From assembly GCA_034435315.1 (NCBI GenBank), contig DAOTYB010000107.1:1-15882 (forward strand): DNA of 15,882 bases, read 5' to 3'. The DNA comes from VGOB01 sp034435315 (GTDB taxonomy: Bacteria > Chloroflexota > Anaerolineae > UBA4142). The notes beneath the pieces are model-generated. The model was given only the letters and a program-made list of their open reading frames with translations, searched no databases and was not told the DNA's origin. The number at the start of each line of letters is the position of its first letter. Position 1 is the stretch's first letter. Positions 1-9,304 of this stretch are shown in pieces. Made by a program: the position numbers and the translations under genes.

Positions 1-192
1 GATTACCGACTGTATCCAGACCGCCCCTACAAAACACAGAAACCAGTTGGAAACCTTGTTATCGTGGAGTTTTCAGTCATTTGAAAAAGTCCAAATCTCA
101 ACCGTTTAGAGTATAGACACCAACGGCTAAGCCGCTGTTTGAGCCTGAATTTCGCCGTCGTTCCCTGAGAACAACCCCACTCATCCCCCTGC

Positions 193-227
193 CCCCTTCT
201 CTCCCCGCTTCGCGGGGAGAGAAGGGG
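193..227. repeat. Perfect 16-bp stem-loop (hairpin 1 of 3)
   Basis: CCCCTTCTCTCCCCGC at 193-208 is perfectly complementary to 212-227, leaving a TTC triloop. It is flanked by C-rich sequence containing CCCCCTGCCCCC, a core also found near 15760-15770, so it looks like part of a dispersed palindromic (REP-like) family. No T-tract follows, so it is not a simple intrinsic terminator. Confidence 0.75.
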
Positions 228-238
228 CATCGGGAGTG

Positions 239-273
239 GGTGTGGGCGGGCGGCTTCGCCGCCCGCCCACACC
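239..273. repeat. Perfect 16-bp GC-only-core stem-loop (hairpin 2 of 3)
   Basis: The arm at 239-254 pairs perfectly with 258-273 around a TTC triloop; the core is GGGCGGGCGGC / GCCGCCCGCCC. It lies 11 bp after hairpin 1 and has the same three-base loop, which suggests the hairpins belong to one composite repeat. Confidence 0.75.
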
Positions 274-288
274 ACATTCCCTTCGATT

Positions 289-325
289 CCCCCTCCCCAC
301 GCCGCTTTGTGGCGTGGGGAGGGGG
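289..325. repeat. About 17-bp stem-loop (hairpin 3 of 3)
   Basis: CCCCCTCCCCACGCC at 289-303 pairs with 311-325. A G-T and a C-G pair extend the stem to a TTT triloop (306-308). The sequence downstream (321-341) is, in reverse complement, nearly identical to 15751-15770, differing by one missing base. This supports a dispersed repeat end rather than a gene-specific terminator. Confidence 0.7.
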
Positions 326-416
326 CAAGGGGGTGGGGCTATTTCACAATGGATGGCAAGGCTGAGTAATTACATCATCACAAAATGATCACACCGCGAT
401 ATGGTGGAGGCTATAA

Positions 417-1889
417 GTGGACACGTTTCTGGGACTCGTGTATGTGATTTCGGCGACGCTGCTCGCGCTGTATGGTTTTAACATTTTGCTCACGGTGGCA
501 TTGTACTGGCGTAAACGCGCGCACAACATCGAGACGCCACCATTGACCGCTGCACCGCACGTCACGGTGCAGTTGCCTATCTATAACGAACTCTATGTGG
601 TCGAACGATTGATTGATGCCGCCGTCGCGCTCGATTGGCCACGCGAGCGTTTGCAGATTCAAGTGCTGGACGACTCGGACGACGAAACGACCGCGCTGGC
701 GCGCGCGCGCGTTGAATATCATCAGCGCCGTGGCTGTGACATTGCCTTGCTCCATCGCACCGAGCGCAGCGGCTTTAAAGCCGGCGCGCTCGCGCTGGGG
801 CTGACGCAGGCGCGCGGCGAATTTATCGCCGTCTTTGATGCCGATTTTGTGCCGCCGCGCGATTTTCTCAACCGCACGCTTCCGCATCTGCTCGCGCACC
901 CGCAGGTGGGACTCGTGCAAACGCGCTGGGGACATTTGAACGACACTTACTCACCGCTCACGCGCGCCGAGGCGCTCGCGCTCGATGGGCATTTTGTCAT
1001 CGAGCAAACCGCGCGGCATCGCAATCATTTGTTTTTCAACTTTAACGGTACCGCCGGCGTGTGGCGGCGCGCCTGCATCGAAGATGCCGGCGGCTGGCAA
1101 GGGGACACACTCAGCGAAGACCTCGATTTGAGTTATCGCGCGCAGATGCGCGGCTGGCAATTCCTGTTTCTGCCCGATGTGGTCGCGCCGGCAGAACTAC
1201 CGCCCCAGATTCACGCCTACAAACGGCAACAGTACCGCTGGGCAAAGGGTTCGACCCAGGTGCTCCTCAAACTTGGTGCGCGCGTGTTGACCGCACCGGG
1301 GCTTTCGCTCTTCCAGCGCATTGAAGGACTGTTGCATCTTTCGGGGTATGTGATGAACGTGCTGATGCTCACCTTGTTGTTGACGCTCGTGCCGCTACTC
1401 CTTCTGGACACGCGCTTCCCCGATGTGATGTTATACTTTAGTTTCGCAATGTTTGGTCCAATGGCGATGTACGCGCTATCGCAGCGCGCGCTGTATCCCG
1501 ATTGGCTCGCGCGTTTTCGCTACTTTGCCGTGCTGTTGTTGTTGGGCACCGGCATCGCGCTGAACAATACGCTGGCGGTACTGGAAGCTTTCACGCGGCG
1601 CGAAAATACTTTTCGACGTACACCCAAGTTCCGCGTGGAAAATGCAAAAGACGTGTGGCAAGCCAAGCGCTACACGCTTTCGTTCTCGTGGGAGACGTTT
1701 GCCGAACTGGCACTCGCCGCGTACGCGCTGCTGGGCGCGTCCATCGCCTGGCAACGTCACTTGACGTGGACGCTTCCGTTTCTGTTGTTGTACGCGGCGA
1801 GTTTTGCCTTCGTGGGAGGGTTATCGCTACTCCATTCGTTACCAGCGCATCGGCGCCACCGCGTCTGGCAGGCAGCGAATGGCGTATAG
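417..1889 (+). CDS. Processive family 2 glycosyltransferase, cellulose-synthase-like (CslA-like)
   Basis: A 490-residue membrane glycosyltransferase of the CESA-like GT2 group. These enzymes polymerise or transfer a sugar from a nucleotide-sugar on the cytoplasmic face. The start is GTG at 417, set 6 nt after GGTGGAGG (403-410). An N-terminal membrane helix (about 4-31) precedes the GT-A domain. The canonical motifs are all present: VLDDSDD (83-89), DAD (141-143), SEDLD (233-237) and QQYRW (271-275). GFKAGAL and NGTAGVWRR strongly resemble the plant CslA mannan-synthase type and its bacterial relatives. Four or five further membrane helices follow (about 311-333, 337-355, 368-390, 428-472). 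There is no PilZ domain, so no c-di-GMP control is visible. The gene converges on the DUF4446 gene with 13 bp between stops. The sugar and product cannot be read from sequence; a beta-mannan-like or glycolipid product is inference. Confidence 0.88.
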   Translation: MDTFLGLVYVISATLLALYGFNILLTVALYWRKRAHNIETPPLTAAPHVTVQLPIYNELYVVERLIDAAVALDWPRERLQIQVLDDSDDETTALARARVEYHQRRGCDIALLHRTERSGFKAGALALGLTQARGEFIAVFDADFVPPRDFLNRTLPHLLAHPQVGLVQTRWGHLNDTYSPLTRAEALALDGHFVIEQTARHRNHLFFNFNGTAGVWRRACIEDAGGWQGDTLSEDLDLSYRAQMRGWQFLFLPDVVAPAELPPQIHAYKRQQYRWAKGSTQVLLKLGARVLTAPGLSLFQRIEGLLHLSGYVMNVLMLTLLLTLVPLLLLDTRFPDVMLYFSFAMFGPMAMYALSQRALYPDWLARFRYFAVLLLLGTGIALNNTLAVLEAFTRRENTFRRTPKFRVENAKDVWQAKRYTLSFSWETFAELALAAYALLGASIAWQRHLTWTLPFLLLYAASFAFVGGLSLLHSLPAHRRHRVWQAANGV

Positions 1890-1902
1890 CCCTGGCTCTG
1901 TG

Positions 1903-2376
1903 CTAGGCGCGCGGCTTCATCGCGCGCGCAATCGCTTCTTTCTCTTCGGCAGTCAACGGATAGGTAGATTGACCACCGATAATCGGCTTGGCATAGACGC
2001 GCACATCGTTACGCCCGTGCAACGCGCTGATTACGGCACCATCAGCGCGACCATCCAGAATGGCGACAACAAAACTTTGATCGCCCCCCCTATCCAAAAA
2101 CGGATTAAAGCGCACCACACCGATATGTTGCACCGCGTTCGGTTGTTTCACCTCCAGATCGGTAACGCGATGATCCATCGCTTGCGTTTTCTGTTCTGTG
2201 TGTTCAAGACGCGCGACGAACTCACGTAACGTGGCTTCCAGATCGGCGCCACCGCGTCCGGTCATCAACAAACGCAAGGACTGGGCAAGTTGACGGTGCC
2301 GCCATTCCAGAAATGCCACCCATCCCACCAGAACGATGATGACCAGAAAGAGCACACTCATCAATACAATTTCCAC
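1903..2376 (-). CDS. DUF4446 family membrane-anchored protein
   Basis: A 157-residue protein with one N-terminal membrane helix (about 4-22), a charged, probably coiled-coil region (about 44-80), and a conserved C-terminal domain. That domain reads GVVRFNPFLDRGGDQSF, then VAILDGRADGAVISALHGR, then VRVYAKPI and LTAEEKEAI. This is the pattern of the uncharacterised DUF4446 family, known from Gram-positive bacteria and Chloroflexota. The function is unknown. The start is GTG (2374-2376), 5 nt from a perfect AGGAGG (2382-2387, minus strand). A strong sigma-70-type promoter lies just upstream. It is the only minus-strand gene in the window. Confidence 0.85.
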   Translation of the reverse strand: MEIVLMSVLFLVIIVLVGWVAFLEWRHRQLAQSLRLLMTGRGGADLEATLREFVARLEHTEQKTQAMDHRVTDLEVKQPNAVQHIGVVRFNPFLDRGGDQSFVVAILDGRADGAVISALHGRNDVRVYAKPIIGGQSTYPLTAEEKEAIARAMKPRA

Positions 2377-2408
2377 GCGTGCCTCCTGTGAATCTTTTGA
2401 CCGTGCGC

Positions 2409-2437
2409 ATTGTAGCGCGAACTGCGCCGAACGTCAA
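2409..2437 (-). promoter_or_regulatory. Sigma-70-type promoter of the DUF4446 gene
   Basis: Reading the minus strand, TTGACG (2432-2437) and TACAAT (2409-2414) are separated by exactly 17 bp. The predicted start of transcription lies about 25 bp before the GTG. The -35 hexamer borders the rdgB ribosome binding site on the other strand, so the divergent genes share very compact control DNA. Confidence 0.7.
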
Positions 2438-2446
2438 GAGGAAAAA

Positions 2447-3055
2447 ATGCGTTTGCTGATTGCCACGCATAATCGCGGCAAGTTAATCGAATATCAAGCG
2501 ATGTTCGCCGATGTGCCGGTCGAACTCGTCACGCTCGATGAGGTGGGCATTCGCGACGATGTCGAAGAAACCGGGGTGACGCTCGCCGAGAACGCGCGAC
2601 TCAAGGCGCTCACCTACGCGCGCGCGAGCGGTCTCTTGACGCTTGCCGATGATTCGGGCTTGGAAGTGGACGCGCTCGGCGGTGAGCCGGGCGTGCGCTC
2701 CAAACGTTACGCCGGTGACAATACGAGCGATGCCGAACGCAACGCGTTTCTGCTCGCCAAACTGCGTGACGTTCCTGCCGAACAACGCACCGCGCGCTTT
2801 CGCTGCGCGATCGCCATCGCCACGCCCGACGGAAAACTCTGGGAGACGGACGGCACTTGCGAAGGCGAAATCGCGTTCGACGCGCGCGGCACCAACGGCT
2901 TTGGCTACGATCCGATTTTTCACGTCACCGCGCGCGGCGTGCGAATGGCAGAACTCGCCACCGCCGAAAAGAATCGCGTCAGTCATCGCGCGCGCGCGGC
3001 GGAAAAGGCGCGACGGATTTTGGTGGAGATTGTGGAATCAAAGCGTGAGGCGTGA
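2447..3055 (+). CDS. rdgB: RdgB/HAM1 family dITP/XTP pyrophosphatase
   Basis: A 202-residue cytosolic house-cleaning enzyme that hydrolyses dITP, dXTP and ITP to monophosphates plus pyrophosphate, keeping deaminated purines out of DNA and RNA. I place the start at ATG 2447, 5 nt after AGAGG (2437-2441), although the frame stays open further upstream; from there the protein begins with the classic MRLLIATHNRGK. Family motifs: THNRGK (7-12), ADDSGLEVDALGGEPGV (67-83, catalytic Asp in DDSG), NGFGYDP (150-156) and SHR (179-181). The length is normal. The last codons (KREA then TGA) already lie in the heptamer array that begins at 3043, so the array has supplied the stop codon. No clear promoter of its own is seen. 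Confidence 0.93.
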   Translation: MRLLIATHNRGKLIEYQAMFADVPVELVTLDEVGIRDDVEETGVTLAENARLKALTYARASGLLTLADDSGLEVDALGGEPGVRSKRYAGDNTSDAERNAFLLAKLRDVPAEQRTARFRCAIAIATPDGKLWETDGTCEGEIAFDARGTNGFGYDPIFHVTARGVRMAELATAEKNRVSHRARAAEKARRILVEIVESKREA

Positions 3056-3145
3056 GGCGTGATACGTGAAACGTGATGAGTGAGGCGTGAGGCGTGAGGC
3101 GTTCACGTTTTACGTTTCGCGTTTCACGTTTCACGTTTTACGTTT
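3043..3145. repeat. Inverted pair of heptanucleotide tandem arrays (GCGTGAG / CACGTTT)
   Basis: The left array (3043-3100) is eight 7-bp units of the type GCGTGAG, with variants GCGTGAT, ACGTGAA, ACGTGAT and GAGTGAG. The right array (3104-3145) is six 7-bp units of the type CACGTTT/TACGTTT/CGCGTTT. Some left units (ACGTGAA) are near reverse complements of right units, so the whole can fold into an imperfect hairpin. It overlaps the rdgB stop codon and supplies the -35 region of the next gene. Confidence 0.9.
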
Positions 3146-3158
3146 ATGGTGTTATAAT
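3130..3158 (+). promoter_or_regulatory. Promoter for a probably leaderless GT2 mRNA
   Basis: A perfect TATAAT (3153-3158) lies 17 bp after TTCACG (3130-3135), which matches TTGACA at four positions and is itself part of the heptamer array. The -10 box ends only 8 bp before the ATG at 3167, so transcription should begin at or within a few bases of the start codon. No Shine-Dalgarno sequence fits in that space. Confidence 0.65.
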
Positions 3159-3166
3159 CCCCCACG

Positions 3167-4114
3167 ATGTCCGACATTCCCCTGCTTTCGATTTTCGTTC
3201 CCGCGCACAATGAAGCCGGCAACATCACGCCGCTGTGCGACAAGATCGCGCGCGCGTTCGATGCGCTAGGCGTGACCGGTGAAATCGTCCTCGTGGACGA
3301 TGGCTCGACCGATGCGACGCTTGCAGAGGCGCAAGCGGTTGCTGCGCGTATGCCGTTTTTGCGCGTCTTGCATCATCGCAAACGCTGGGGCAAGACCGAA
3401 GCGATGCGCACCGGCTTGCCGCACTGTCGTGGTCAAATCATTATGCTCTTCGATGCCGACCTCGAAGCAGACCCCGAAGAGGACATTCCCAAGTTGTTCG
3501 CAAAAATCAACGAGGGGTACGACGTGGTCGCGGGCTGGCGGCAGGGTCGGCGCGATGGAAAAATTTTTGCGTCCCGCTTTGCCAACTTTGTCTCGCGTCA
3601 TTTGTTCGGCTTGCGCGTGCACGATATGAACTGGATCAAAGCGTTTCGGCGCGAGGTGTTGCAGAACATTCAACTGCGTTCCGATTGGCATCGTTACATT
3701 TTGATTCTGGCTGCCGCGCAGGGCTATACGATTGCCGAGGTGCCGGTGAACTATCACCCGCGCACCATCGGTCAATCCAAGTACGGCATTGAACGTTTGC
3801 CGATTTCATTTCTCGACGTGCTGGTGGTGTGGTTCTTGCTCACCTTTTCGCGCAAGCCGATGCTCTTTTTCGGCGGCATTGGACTCGCGACAGTCACCGT
3901 GTCGCTCTGCACCTTTGCGTTATTGACGGTGATGTATCTCGTCAACCTGGGGCAACGCCGTCCGATTTTCGAATTTGCCGGTGTCTTGCTGTTGATGGGC
4001 GTGCTGTTTTTCGTTGTCGGCTTTCTCGCCGAATTGATTGTGAGCCAGAACGAACGACTCGACGCGCTGACCGCGCGTCTGCGCGAACTCGAAGAGCGCG
4101 ATGAATCCAACTAA
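3167..4114 (+). CDS. GT2 glycosyltransferase, polyprenyl-phosphate-sugar synthase type (DPM1/GtrB-like)
   Basis: A 315-residue enzyme expected to move a sugar from a nucleotide donor to undecaprenyl or another polyprenyl phosphate, or to a lipid-linked glycan. The GT-A domain carries FVPAHNEAGNI (10-20), VDDGSTD (43-49) and FDADLEADP (95-103). The late motif IGQSKYGIERLP (201-212) is typical of the DPM1-like group. Two C-terminal membrane helices (about 232-260 and 268-293) and a short charged tail follow, as in GtrB/DPM-type proteins. It starts a tight operon: its end overlaps the next gene by 14 bp. Translation probably uses a leaderless mRNA. The donor sugar is unknown. Confidence 0.88.
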   Translation: MSDIPLLSIFVPAHNEAGNITPLCDKIARAFDALGVTGEIVLVDDGSTDATLAEAQAVAARMPFLRVLHHRKRWGKTEAMRTGLPHCRGQIIMLFDADLEADPEEDIPKLFAKINEGYDVVAGWRQGRRDGKIFASRFANFVSRHLFGLRVHDMNWIKAFRREVLQNIQLRSDWHRYILILAAAQGYTIAEVPVNYHPRTIGQSKYGIERLPISFLDVLVVWFLLTFSRKPMLFFGGIGLATVTVSLCTFALLTVMYLVNLGQRRPIFEFAGVLLLMGVLFFVVGFLAELIVSQNERLDALTARLRELEERDESN

Positions 4115-5305
4115 TCTGCGCGTCCTGATGTTGGCGCACGTCTTTCCGCGCGCGTCCACCGATCCGATGGGCGCGTTTGTTTTGCATCTTGCCGACGCGC
4201 TCGCCGCGCGCGGTGTGCACATCGAGGTCATCGCGCCGCACGCCGCCACGCTTGCCGATGCGGAGACGTTCGGCGCGGTGCGCGTGCAACGCTTTCACTA
4301 CGCGCCCGCGCGCTGGGAACGCCTTGCCTACACCGGCGTAATGCACGAGTTGGTCGCGCAGAGCATCGTCAACAAGATTTTGTTTGCGTGTTTCCTGCTA
4401 GCGTTCTGGCTCGCGACGCTGCGCCGTATCGTCACGACGCGTCCGCACATTTTGCACGCGCACTGGTGGATGCCCGGCGGTTGGGTCGGCGCGCTGGCAT
4501 CGCTCGTTACGCGCGTTCCGCTCGTCATCACCACGCACGGCACCGATGTCGAAATGCTCCGCCGTACGCGCTGGGCAAAGCCACTTGCGCGTTTTGTGTT
4601 CGCGCGCGCGCGCGCCATCGTTTGCGTTTCGACGTATCTGCGCGAGCAACTGTTGATGCTGGGCGTCGCCGACGCCGCGCGCGTGCGCGTGGTGCCGCAA
4701 CCGGTGAACCCGTTGTTTCAACGGTCAACGGTCAACGGTCAGCGGTCAGATACCATCCTCACCGTCGCGCGACTGACCCGTCAAAAAAGCATTGACACGC
4801 TGATTGACGCGCTGGCACTTCTCCGCGCGCGTGGCTGTGACGCGCGGCTGAGAATCATCGGCGATGGACCAGAGCGCGCTGCGCTGGAGCAACACGCGCG
4901 CAACCTGAACGTGCACGCGCACGTCGAATTTGCCGGCGCGCTCCCGCAAGCGGAATTACCGGCGCACTATGCGCGCGCAGCAGTGTTCGTCTTGCCTTCG
5001 ATTCGCGAGGGTGTGGGCTTGGTGTTTGTGGAGGCATTGCTTTGCGGTACGCCTGTCATCGGCACCGCGTCCGGCGGCGTCACCGACATCATTCGCGACG
5101 GCGAGACCGGCTTGCTTTTTCCCGAACGGGACGCGCGCGCGCTTGCCGACGCGCTCGAACGCGTGTTGAGTGATCGCGCGCTCGCCGCGCGGCTCGCCGC
5201 GAACGGCGCGGCGTTCGTGTGCGAACGCTTTACGCCCGAGCGCGTCGCCGCGCACTACACTGAAATCTACCAGCGCACCCTGAACAACTCGATACAACTC
5301 ACCAT

Positions 5306-5309
<4 letters not shown>
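4101..5309 (+). CDS. GT4 family glycosyltransferase (GT-B fold)
   Basis: A 402-residue retaining-type glycosyltransferase. The N-terminal half shows the usual start LRVLMLAHVFP with a glycine-containing acceptor loop (DPMGAF). The C-terminal half has TVARLTRQKSIDTLIDAL (221-238), IIGDGPE (252-258) and the E-x7-E signature of GT4 (E303 to E311 in REGVGLVFVEALLCGTPVI), followed by SGGVTDII. It overlaps the preceding GT2 by 14 bp, so translation is probably coupled. A four-unit ACGGTCA array (4721-4748) encodes a short QRSTVNGQRSD insert at about 207-217, just before the second Rossmann domain. Donor and acceptor are unknown; envelope polysaccharide or glycolipid is likely from context. Confidence 0.9.
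4721..4748 (+). repeat. In-frame heptamer array, ACGGTCA x4
   Basis: Three exact ACGGTCA units and one GCGGTCA sit in the interdomain linker of the GT4 gene. The unit contains no stop codon in tandem and reads as STVNGQR-type peptide. The same unit family recurs in glpA at 12431-12458 and 12715-12735. Confidence 0.9.
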
Positions 5310-8242
<2,933 letters not shown>

Positions 8243-8272
8243 AGAACTCGGGTAGCAAGTAGCCATTACCTT

Positions 8273-8301
8273 TTGACACACGCGATAGAGTGTGCTATCA
8301 T
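8273..8301 (+). promoter_or_regulatory. Near-consensus sigma-70 promoter of the patatin-CDF operon
   Basis: A perfect TTGACA (8273-8278), a 17-bp spacer and TATCAT (8296-8301) preceded by TGC (extended -10). Transcription should start near 8308, giving a leader of about 127 nt before the ATG at 8435. It is the best-matching promoter in the window. Confidence 0.85.
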
Positions 8302-8307
8302 AACATC

Positions 8308-8419
8308 GGGCAAACAAGTGGAGAGAACACATCAGGCGGATTCTGCTGGGAGGGAGCACAATTCGCGCGACGACATCAGGCAAGACCTCTTCCGCACCAG
8401 AGGGCGGAGAGGTCTTTTT
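8308..8419 (+). ncRNA. Uncharacterised leader RNA ending in an intrinsic terminator (attenuator or small RNA)
   Basis: The stretch between the predicted transcription start and the terminator is about 112 nt, the size of a riboswitch-type leader or small RNA. Together with the promoter region it contains three direct copies of ACATCRGGC (8303-8311, 8329-8337, 8373-8381). I do not recognise a known riboswitch or T-box core by eye. Whether it senses a ligand is inference. Confidence 0.45.
8384..8419 (+). terminator. Intrinsic terminator in the leader of the patatin operon
   Basis: GACCTCTTCCGC (8384-8395) pairs with GCGGAGAGGTC (8404-8414), with one bulged base and an 8-nt loop, followed by five T (8415-8419). 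Only five bases separate it from the ribosome binding site of the next gene. It therefore lies between promoter and gene, the position of an attenuator. Confidence 0.8.
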
Positions 8420-8434
8420 CACGTGAGGTAAAAA

Positions 8435-9304
8435 ATGAAACTCGGACTCGCGCTGGGGGGCGGTGGCGCCAAAGGCATCGCGCACATCGGCGTACTGCGT
8501 GTGCTGGAAGAGGCGCGTCTGCCCATTCACGCGATTGCGGGCACCAGTGCCGGCTCGCTTGTCGGCGCGCTGTACGCGGCAGGCAAATCGTCTCACGACC
8601 TTGAGCAGATGATTCGACGCACCGACTTGCGTCACTGGCTGGCGCGCGACACAACAGGGATGGGTATCTTCAGCCCCGACGGATTTCGCCGCATCATCGA
8701 AAATGAAATTGGCGCGACGACGCGCATCGAAGATTTGCCTATCAAGTACGCCGCTGTTGCGGTGGAAATGGAATCGCAGCAAGAAGTGGTGTTCGATTCG
8801 GGGCTGGTGACCGATGCGGTCTGCGCGAGTTGTGCGTTTCCCGTGTTGCTCGCCCCCGCGCAGATTGGTGAACGGCATTATCTCGATGGGGGAATACTCA
8901 ATCCCGTCCCGTTCGATGTGGTTCGCCGGCTGGGAACCGATTGTGTGCTGGCCGTGGATCTGGCGGCGGATGAGCCGGTGTTCACAGCGCATCCCGCGCT
9001 GCACAAGCGCGCCGCGCTGTTGTTTCGCTTGATTTTTTCGGCTGAGCAACAAAAAATCCTGCGGGTAGGCGCGCGTGCCATCGGCATTATGACGCAACCG
9101 GCGCGTAAACTCAAACTGCAACAAGCCCCACCCGATCTCATCATCTATCCCGATGTCCATCAAATCGGCTTGATTGACATTGACCTCGTGGACTTGTCTC
9201 TCGCGGCAGGTGAACGCGCCATGCGTAACGCCTTGCCAGAACTGCAACGCCTATTGCATCCCACGTGGGGTCAACGGCTGAAAAAACGGTGGCAGCGAAA
9301 ATGA
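8435..9304 (+). CDS. Patatin-like phospholipase (RssA/bacterial patatin family)
   Basis: A 289-residue predicted serine lipid hydrolase. The oxyanion-hole glycine loop GGGGAKGIAHIG (8-19), the nucleophile elbow GTSAG (36-40, Ser38) and the catalytic DGG (Asp151) are all present, giving a complete Ser-Asp dyad. The length is typical for RssA-like cytosolic patatins, and no signal peptide is visible. ATG 8435 follows GAGG (8425-8428) at 6 nt. The stop overlaps the next start as ATGA, so it is translationally coupled to the CDF transporter. The likely substrate is phospholipid or lysophospholipid acyl ester; this is family knowledge, not shown here. Expression is probably governed by the leader terminator just upstream. 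Confidence 0.92.
   Translation: MKLGLALGGGGAKGIAHIGVLRVLEEARLPIHAIAGTSAGSLVGALYAAGKSSHDLEQMIRRTDLRHWLARDTTGMGIFSPDGFRRIIENEIGATTRIEDLPIKYAAVAVEMESQQEVVFDSGLVTDAVCASCAFPVLLAPAQIGERHYLDGGILNPVPFDVVRRLGTDCVLAVDLAADEPVFTAHPALHKRAALLFRLIFSAEQQKILRVGARAIGIMTQPARKLKLQQAPPDLIIYPDVHQIGLIDIDLVDLSLAAGERAMRNALPELQRLLHPTWGQRLKKRWQRK

Larger units (their letters stand above)
1..416. other. Gene-free region with three stem-loops
   Basis: No convincing coding region is seen: open frames here are short, low-complexity and have no recognisable protein character. Positions 1-180 hold nothing I recognise apart from a small CGGC-TAA-GCCG inverted repeat near 125-135. Positions 193-325 contain three consecutive long hairpins, annotated separately. 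Positions 326-416 lead into the first gene. A TTCACA element (343-348) with a weak AT-rich stretch at 367-372 could be its promoter, but the -10 match is poor and I do not call it. Confidence 0.6.

Noticed and set aside
2336..2446. Upstream start for rdgB at 2336
   Set aside because: The extra 37 residues overlap the DUF4446 gene start and its promoter, whereas ATG 2447 has a ribosome binding site and the conserved family start.
3043..3145. CRISPR array
   Set aside because: Units are only 7 bp and contiguous, with no spacers; no cas genes are in the window.
4603..4616. Runs of alternating CG (possible Z-DNA signal)
   Set aside because: Such runs are frequent throughout the genes of this window and are most simply explained by codon bias at high GC.
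8308..8419. T-box, SAM, cobalamin, ZTP or fluoride riboswitch upstream of patatin
   Set aside because: None of the conserved cores I know of these classes is visible; kept only as an uncharacterised leader.
9265..9300. Longer CDF start at 9265
   Set aside because: It would add 12 residues overlapping the patatin gene by 40 bp; ATG 9301 forms a standard ATGA coupling and matches the family N-terminus better.
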